DNA from: Phlebotomus papatasi
Lineage: Eukaryota; Arthropoda; Insecta; Diptera; Psychodidae
DNA length: 64,000 nucleotides
NCBI RefSeq assembly: GCF_024763615.1
Contig: NC_077222.1
Location: 98,303,417-98,367,416, forward strand
Reading direction: 5' to 3'
The notes under the pieces were generated by a model. That model did not search any database and had not been told where the DNA came from. It saw only the letters and a program-made list of their open reading frames with translations. The translations under genes were made by a program, and so were the position numbers. Position 1 is the first letter of the stretch. Every line of letters starts with the position of its first letter. Positions 59,326 to 64,000 of the stretch are shown here, piece after piece.

Positions 59326-61060
59326 AATGGGGTGAAAGGGGACAGAGGTGATTTCCCTTTTTGTTGTTGGTGATGATTTTTCAGCAAATGACTTGAAACA
59401 GTGCGCTTATTTTCAACAAAATTTTCTGGAAAATGCAATTTATCCCAGACTCGCCTGAAAATTTTAATGTGGCGATCTTTCGTAGATCATCAAGATTACA
59501 AAAAAAAATATCTTTGACGCTCTCAAGTGACAAAGTCAGGGATAAATACTTCGAAGTGCAAATATCTATTTAGTTTATAAATTTAATTTAAAAAACAACA
59601 AAAAAAAAACAATCACTTGTACAGAATAGAGGATCCTTTTTCTACTTCAATTTCACGCTGAATTTTGGGGAGAAAATTTCGAGGCTTTTTATACATTTTT
59701 TTTTTAGGGATATTACCACCAACTTTTTCTCTCTCAATTAAATATTTTTCACAATTTTTTTTATTGTTGCTTTTACCATGAGTGAGAAGAAAAATAAACC
59801 TCAATATTAATCGAATATCTGTGATGAAAGAGGATAGACAGCATTTAGAAGAATTTTTTTTTCTGTAAACAAATTTGGCCGCAAAATTTTTCATTCACTC
59901 TTTAGGGAATATTTTGCAAAAAAAAGAAATTATTCAAAAAATTACACAAGTAAAAAATTGAGAAAGAGATTAAAGAATCAAAGATCATTTACAAGACTTA
60001 CAACTCGATTTTAGCATTTTGTTTTTTCTCCCCAAAACACAATTTAGATTTTACGCAAAGAAAAAAATAATAATCAATTTATAACTAAGCTTCATAAATT
60101 TATTATATTTTTTGTTGTGAAGCAAATTGTCTAAAAAACAAAAAAAGACACAATTGAAAACAATATGGAAAAGTTAATTTAAAAATTTCGTTAGTGCAAC
60201 AATAGAAATTTATATGTATTTAGGAAATGTTTAGAGAATATATTCTAAAAAAAAAAGTAATTAATTGATTGTGATGTAAAAAAAGACAAGATAAAAAAAA
60301 CTGCGACTACACTAGTGCGAAAAATGGAAAAAAAATTCACTTTTGAAAAAAAAAATTGGTTTACAAAATATTGGGAAAGTACCTGGCGCGAAAGAATTGG
60401 AAGAAAAAAAAACTAATTAAAAATAAATCATTATGTTTTTGTGCAGTGTGAGCGTTCCTTTAATATCTTAATATTTTTTAAAAGTCGTTTGAAGAGTTGT
60501 TTTCTTTATAATTCAATTTTTATTTGAAAAAAATAATTTTTCGTACTCGTGTGTAGAAGGTCAAAGAACATCAATCCTCCTAAAGCTTCTAAGCACCTTC
60601 AGAGAATTCAAAGACTTCTATTTTTTTTTCTAAATTAATTTTTTTTTGAAATTGGTCTTTAAAATTTTTCTAGTTCAATTTTTTTTTAAATAAAATAACC
60701 TCTTCCAAAATTAGATTGAATAAATGTGAATTAAGGAGATGTATCAAAAAGAATATTGCAAATTTTTGCAGCGCTAAAATGTTAAACACTTTGCACTGCC
60801 TGAGAAGGATGGTATAAAAAAAAATTCAAATTGTATTCTCGTGCGCCTTCAAAAGACAAAATATCTAAGAAAAAAAAAAGATTACAAAGAGTGCATATAA
60901 AACATAATAGAGAAACCCTTACTAGTTTTTAAACGCTCTGTACAGAAAATGATGACAATCGTTTTTGGTAGTTAGGTGAAATCGTATCTGTAAGTTGTAA
61001 TATATACTTACATATAAAGAATAATTTTTTTTCCAATAAAATATGGCTTAAAGTATAATT
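59326..61060 (+). other. 3' untranslated region of string
   Basis: About 1.7 kb of A/T-rich sequence with many A and T runs and several ATTTA pentamers, which are typical of unstable mRNAs such as cell-cycle transcripts (family knowledge, not shown here). Several earlier AATAAA hexamers (for example 60422-60427) could give shorter forms. The end is inferred from the AATAAA at 61035. Confidence 0.65.
61035..61040 (+). terminator. Likely distal poly(A) signal of string
   Basis: AATAAA, followed 20-50 bases later by T-rich sequence with TTGG/TTGT. It is the last canonical hexamer before a new repeat-bearing region, so it is my choice for the main cleavage signal. Confidence 0.5.
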
Positions 61061-61293
61061 TGAATTGGTTTTATTAGTCCTTGCAATTTTGTTGGATTCC
61101 TGTGATTTATTCCAATAAAGTTAAAGAATCTTTTGAATTCTTTAACTCTGCTGAAATTATCTGAGTTCTACTTAGCTTCAACTGCTCTGGAATGATCATT
61201 TAGTCAATTTTAAGAAAATTTGGATACTAAACTTGGTAAGTACATAATTCATAATTTATTAATGTTTTAAAAAATGTGGAAAACATTTTTGAT
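61061..61293. other. Unique AT-rich DNA after the string 3' end
   Basis: Nothing recognised. Confidence 0.5.
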
Positions 61294-61547
61294 ATAACTC
61301 TTTCCGGACCGCAACATATGCTGCAAGACAATTTCACAATTTTTTAATCAAAAATATATAAGCTCAGGAATTAATTGAGGTCCTACAAAAAATATCTTAC
61401 ATTTGGACATCCTTATAGTTTGTAATCATCCACAAGAATCGGATTTTTATCAGTTCTGAATAATTAAAAAACATTATTTTTCACAGATCATTCATATGCT
61501 GCTTTGGGTACTCAGTGTCCCAAAAGAGACGAAAGAGAAAGAGTTAA
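61294..61547. mobile_element. TTAA-type MITE with TTAACTCTTTC ends
   Basis: ATAACTCTTTCCGGACC on the left (TTAA mutated) and GAAAGAGAAAGAGTTAA on the right. CATATGCTGC occurs on the left (61316) and again toward the right. Confidence 0.55.
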
Positions 61548-61567
61548 CATTTTAGCAAATTGGTCAG

Positions 61568-61772
61568 TAGGGGGAAGTGTTTTGAATGTGGGACTCCTTT
61601 GAAATTGTGATTTTTCACCTATTTTAAATAAAATTGAGCCTTATCGTGATATAATTTAGTTTCTTAATCTGTTCGTGCAGCTAAATTATATCACAATAAG
61701 GTTCAATTTTATTTAAAAATAGGTGAAAATTTCAAAGCTGCCCCACATTCAAAGGTGCGCAACTTCCCCCTA
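61568..61772. mobile_element. GTGGGGCACCT-family foldback MITE, copy near string 3' end
   Basis: TAGGGGGAAGTG to CAACTTCCCCCTA. TTATCGTGATATAATTTAG faces CTAAATTATATCACAATAAG. Confidence 0.85.
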
Positions 61773-62559
61773 ATAAATTATACACTTTTTTCAGTAAAAA
61801 ACTAAAATGATTAGAAACCCTTTTAATTCTTTAAAAACGATTGGATCACCGGACACTCATTAAGAATCTTTTTTCTGTCTATCTAACATGATCTAGCAAT
61901 TTTTTCTAATGTTTATAGGGTACAGTCAACGTTTTTCGCCATTTTAGCATTTTTTGGCCACCCAAGATAAAACAATAAATTTAAGAATAAGTTATACTTC
62001 AACACTCACAATATGTTCTATTCTATACACTATTCTAATATGTTATTACGTCTCTTATTATGTAAAATTAATTAACAAGTGGCAAAAAGTACTGAAACAG
62101 GCATAATTGGGGAAAATGCATATTATTTCAATGAGATTCACCAAAATTCTCAAGACAAATCCTAGATATATAGATAGATATTTTTTCAAAGTATCTTTAT
62201 ACAACAAGTCATTTTAATCTGACAAAAATTGCATACCTTACGAGGCCATTAAAGCCTAATGGTGCCCAGAAGTACTGACTCTACCCTACTTAATACAAAG
62301 TAGAAGGTTTCAAGAATCTAAGATATTTTTTTGCAAATCTCCAGTTTTTGCTATCCAGTAAATATTTAAGCTTAAAAGTAAGGGATTTTCTAATTCCCTC
62401 ATTTATAATTTAATTTCAATATTTTTTTTAATTTTAAACTTTTTTTAAACAAGAAACTCTTGGAGCTAGAAACTACAATATCTACAGAAATGTTCTGCGC
62501 ATGAATGGCATGAATGAACAAAGATTCCCCAGAAAGGCTATGCATATGCAAGCTATTGT
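61773..62559. other. Unique AT-rich DNA, nothing recognised
   Basis: No coding or repeat signal supported. Confidence 0.5.
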
Positions 62560-62613
62560 AAGGGCCTTGACAGACATGAGGATTAGCCGAGAGACGGCTT
62601 AGCGTGATTATAC
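62560..62613. repeat. Half copy of the GCCGAGAGACGGCTTAG-family MITE
   Basis: AAGGGCCTTGACAGACATGA then AGCCGAGAGACGGCTTAGCG. This is the inverse right end of copies 1, 3 and 5. Confidence 0.75.
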
Positions 62614-62728
62614 ATACGAACATCTTCCTGAAGTGGCGGAGAATCGACAAGCGTGTGCTGCTAGGATGTCATGGGCCCGCGACCTCAATAGGGATATGCG
62701 GTTGAAAATTATAATGATGATGATGATG
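62614..62728 (+). pseudogene. 3' end of a LINE with ATG-repeat tail
   Basis: The plus frame reads YEHLPEVAENRQACAARMSW then ARDLNRD. This resembles the last residues of a LINE ORF2, and an ATGATGATGATGATG tail follows. A 5'-truncated relic; the family is not identified. Confidence 0.4.
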
Positions 62729-63394
62729 TCTAAAACAATCGATTTTGAGCCTTTTCAATTGGCGACAAGTGGTTACAAAGATGGCAAAAAGTAGTTAAAT
62801 GTTGTGACGAACGAGTAATCTTTGCATTGTTATTAAAATAAATATATTTAAGTAGTTTATCATTAAATGTGAGAACTATTGATACTGGTCTGACGAATCC
62901 ATAGCCAATCTTCAGATCAAATTTGAGACTGTATAATAGGGTTCAAAATTTATAATTTGGATAAACTAACGGTTAATGTTTAATGAATGTCGAATTTTCC
63001 AAAGGTAAATGTTTGATATTTTATTGTTTCTGATTACAAATTTAATTTTTATTATTGAATTTAATTCAGTGAAAAGCTACTTGTACTTAAGGGATAAATC
63101 AAACCAAAAATACTAAGACGATTTGCAATGTCTCCAACATACTTCTAAAATTAACCAAATATCATGAAATAAAAATAAACTGTCCTATTATATTCCCATT
63201 ATATTATAATTAGGCTGGACGCGAAAAAGTAGGATGAATATGCGCAATTCTATAAAAAAGAGTGGATGCTAATTTTGATTTCATTAAATTCTCCTGTTTT
63301 AATCCCAGAATCAACATCTTAACCCTCTATCTCAATCAGGTAAGACCATCTCAAGACGGTGATTTTATAAAACGCATTTACTGCGATAATATTA
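62729..63394. other. AT-rich DNA with a decayed MITE half
   Basis: 63215-63300 (AAAAAGTAGGATGAATATGC...) recalls the right half of the GCACACCTTTTAGATC family. Otherwise nothing. Confidence 0.4.
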
Positions 63395-63500
63395 CAGTGG
63401 GATCTCGATAGAGTCAACTCCCAATAGAGTTATCCTCCAATAGAGTCAACAGCTATTTTTTTACTTCTACGGACTCCGATAGAGTCAACTTTTCCTTTGT
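63395..63500. mobile_element. Left end of a pogo/Tigger-like element, other end outside or lost
   Basis: CAGTGGGATCTCGATAGAGT after TA, with ATAGAGTCAAC words repeated three or four times at the end. No matching inverse is seen before 64000. Confidence 0.5.
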
Positions 63501-64000
63501 TATTGAACTAATAATATTATTTGATTTTATTATGATTATTTCGAAATAAAAATCAATGTTTTGGTGTATCAATGTAATGTTTTCAACAAGAAAAGCATTT
63601 ATGTAAGTACATGGTAATATTATGATAAAATTCGTATATTAATGGTGTAATCATTTTTCAACAAAATAATTTTCCTTTAGTGATTTTAATCGTTTTGACC
63701 GATTGAAAGTTTTCTTGTCCTAAGATTTTTTGATTATGCCTATGATCGCAATGTAAGGAATTTTAAGTCATCATTATTTTGGAAGTGAATAATATTATGG
63801 CATAAACCAAAAAAAAATACGAACTCGATTTATAAAAAGAAAAACGCACAGGATGCTAGATTTTTTGAGTATAACATAGTGTAAATTTCTTTTTCTAATT
63901 TTATTCAAACTGTTTAAAGAACTTTACTTAAAAATTACCCTTCTAGAAAAAACGTATAAATTTAAGTTACATTTTTAATTCAAAAGATTAGGATCTCAAA
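63501..64000. other. AT-rich DNA, possibly interior of the preceding element
   Basis: No transposase homology recognised. Confidence 0.4.

Overview
The window is AT-rich animal DNA from an insect, most likely a fly (Diptera). The one protein-coding gene I can support is a cell-cycle phosphatase of the Cdc25 family. Its parts resemble Drosophila String from end to end, as far as I can recall that protein. The species cannot be read from the sequence; a non-Drosophila, perhaps lower, dipteran is my guess.

Layout. From 1 to about 46,890 there is no convincing gene. This stretch mixes single-copy AT-rich DNA with many short terminal-inverted-repeat (TIR) elements (MITEs), tRNA-derived SINE pieces, small LINE remnants and an inverted minisatellite. 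The string gene starts near 46,922 with a TATA box and initiator at textbook spacing. A 282-base leader with three short upstream reading frames follows. I infer four coding exons: 47,204-47,253, 54,517-55,592, 58,641-58,983 and 59,052-59,325. Their phases fit exactly and give a 580-residue protein. Intron 1 (7.3 kb) and intron 2 (3.0 kb) are full of MITEs. Intron 2 also holds a degenerate tandem repeat and a nearly perfect 68-bp-arm hairpin. The 3' untranslated region runs to about 61,060. After it come more MITEs, a LINE 3' end and the left end of a pogo-like element.

Repeat architecture. Several inverted-repeat families recur. One group ends in TAGGGGAAA and close variants. A second carries GCCGAGAGACGGCTTAG. 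A third begins GGGCTTCAGACCTAAGG. A fourth lies between TTAA target sites, as piggyBac-type elements do. A fifth is a 260-bp palindromic family present three times in intron 1. Nesting gives relative ages: a MITE inside a MITE at 15.4 kb, a MITE inside a 1.4-kb pogo-like element at 4.5 kb, and a MITE between the two arms of a minisatellite palindrome at 32.5 kb.

How it fits together. String/Cdc25 removes inhibitory phosphates from Cdk1 to trigger mitosis. In Drosophila it is controlled by a very large upstream regulatory region, so the long gene-free upstream stretch is consistent with a similar control region. That last point is inference. I found no new enzyme system. The most notable items are the distal first exon, the intronic hairpin, and the shared-terminus MITE superfamily with a possible decayed parent element.
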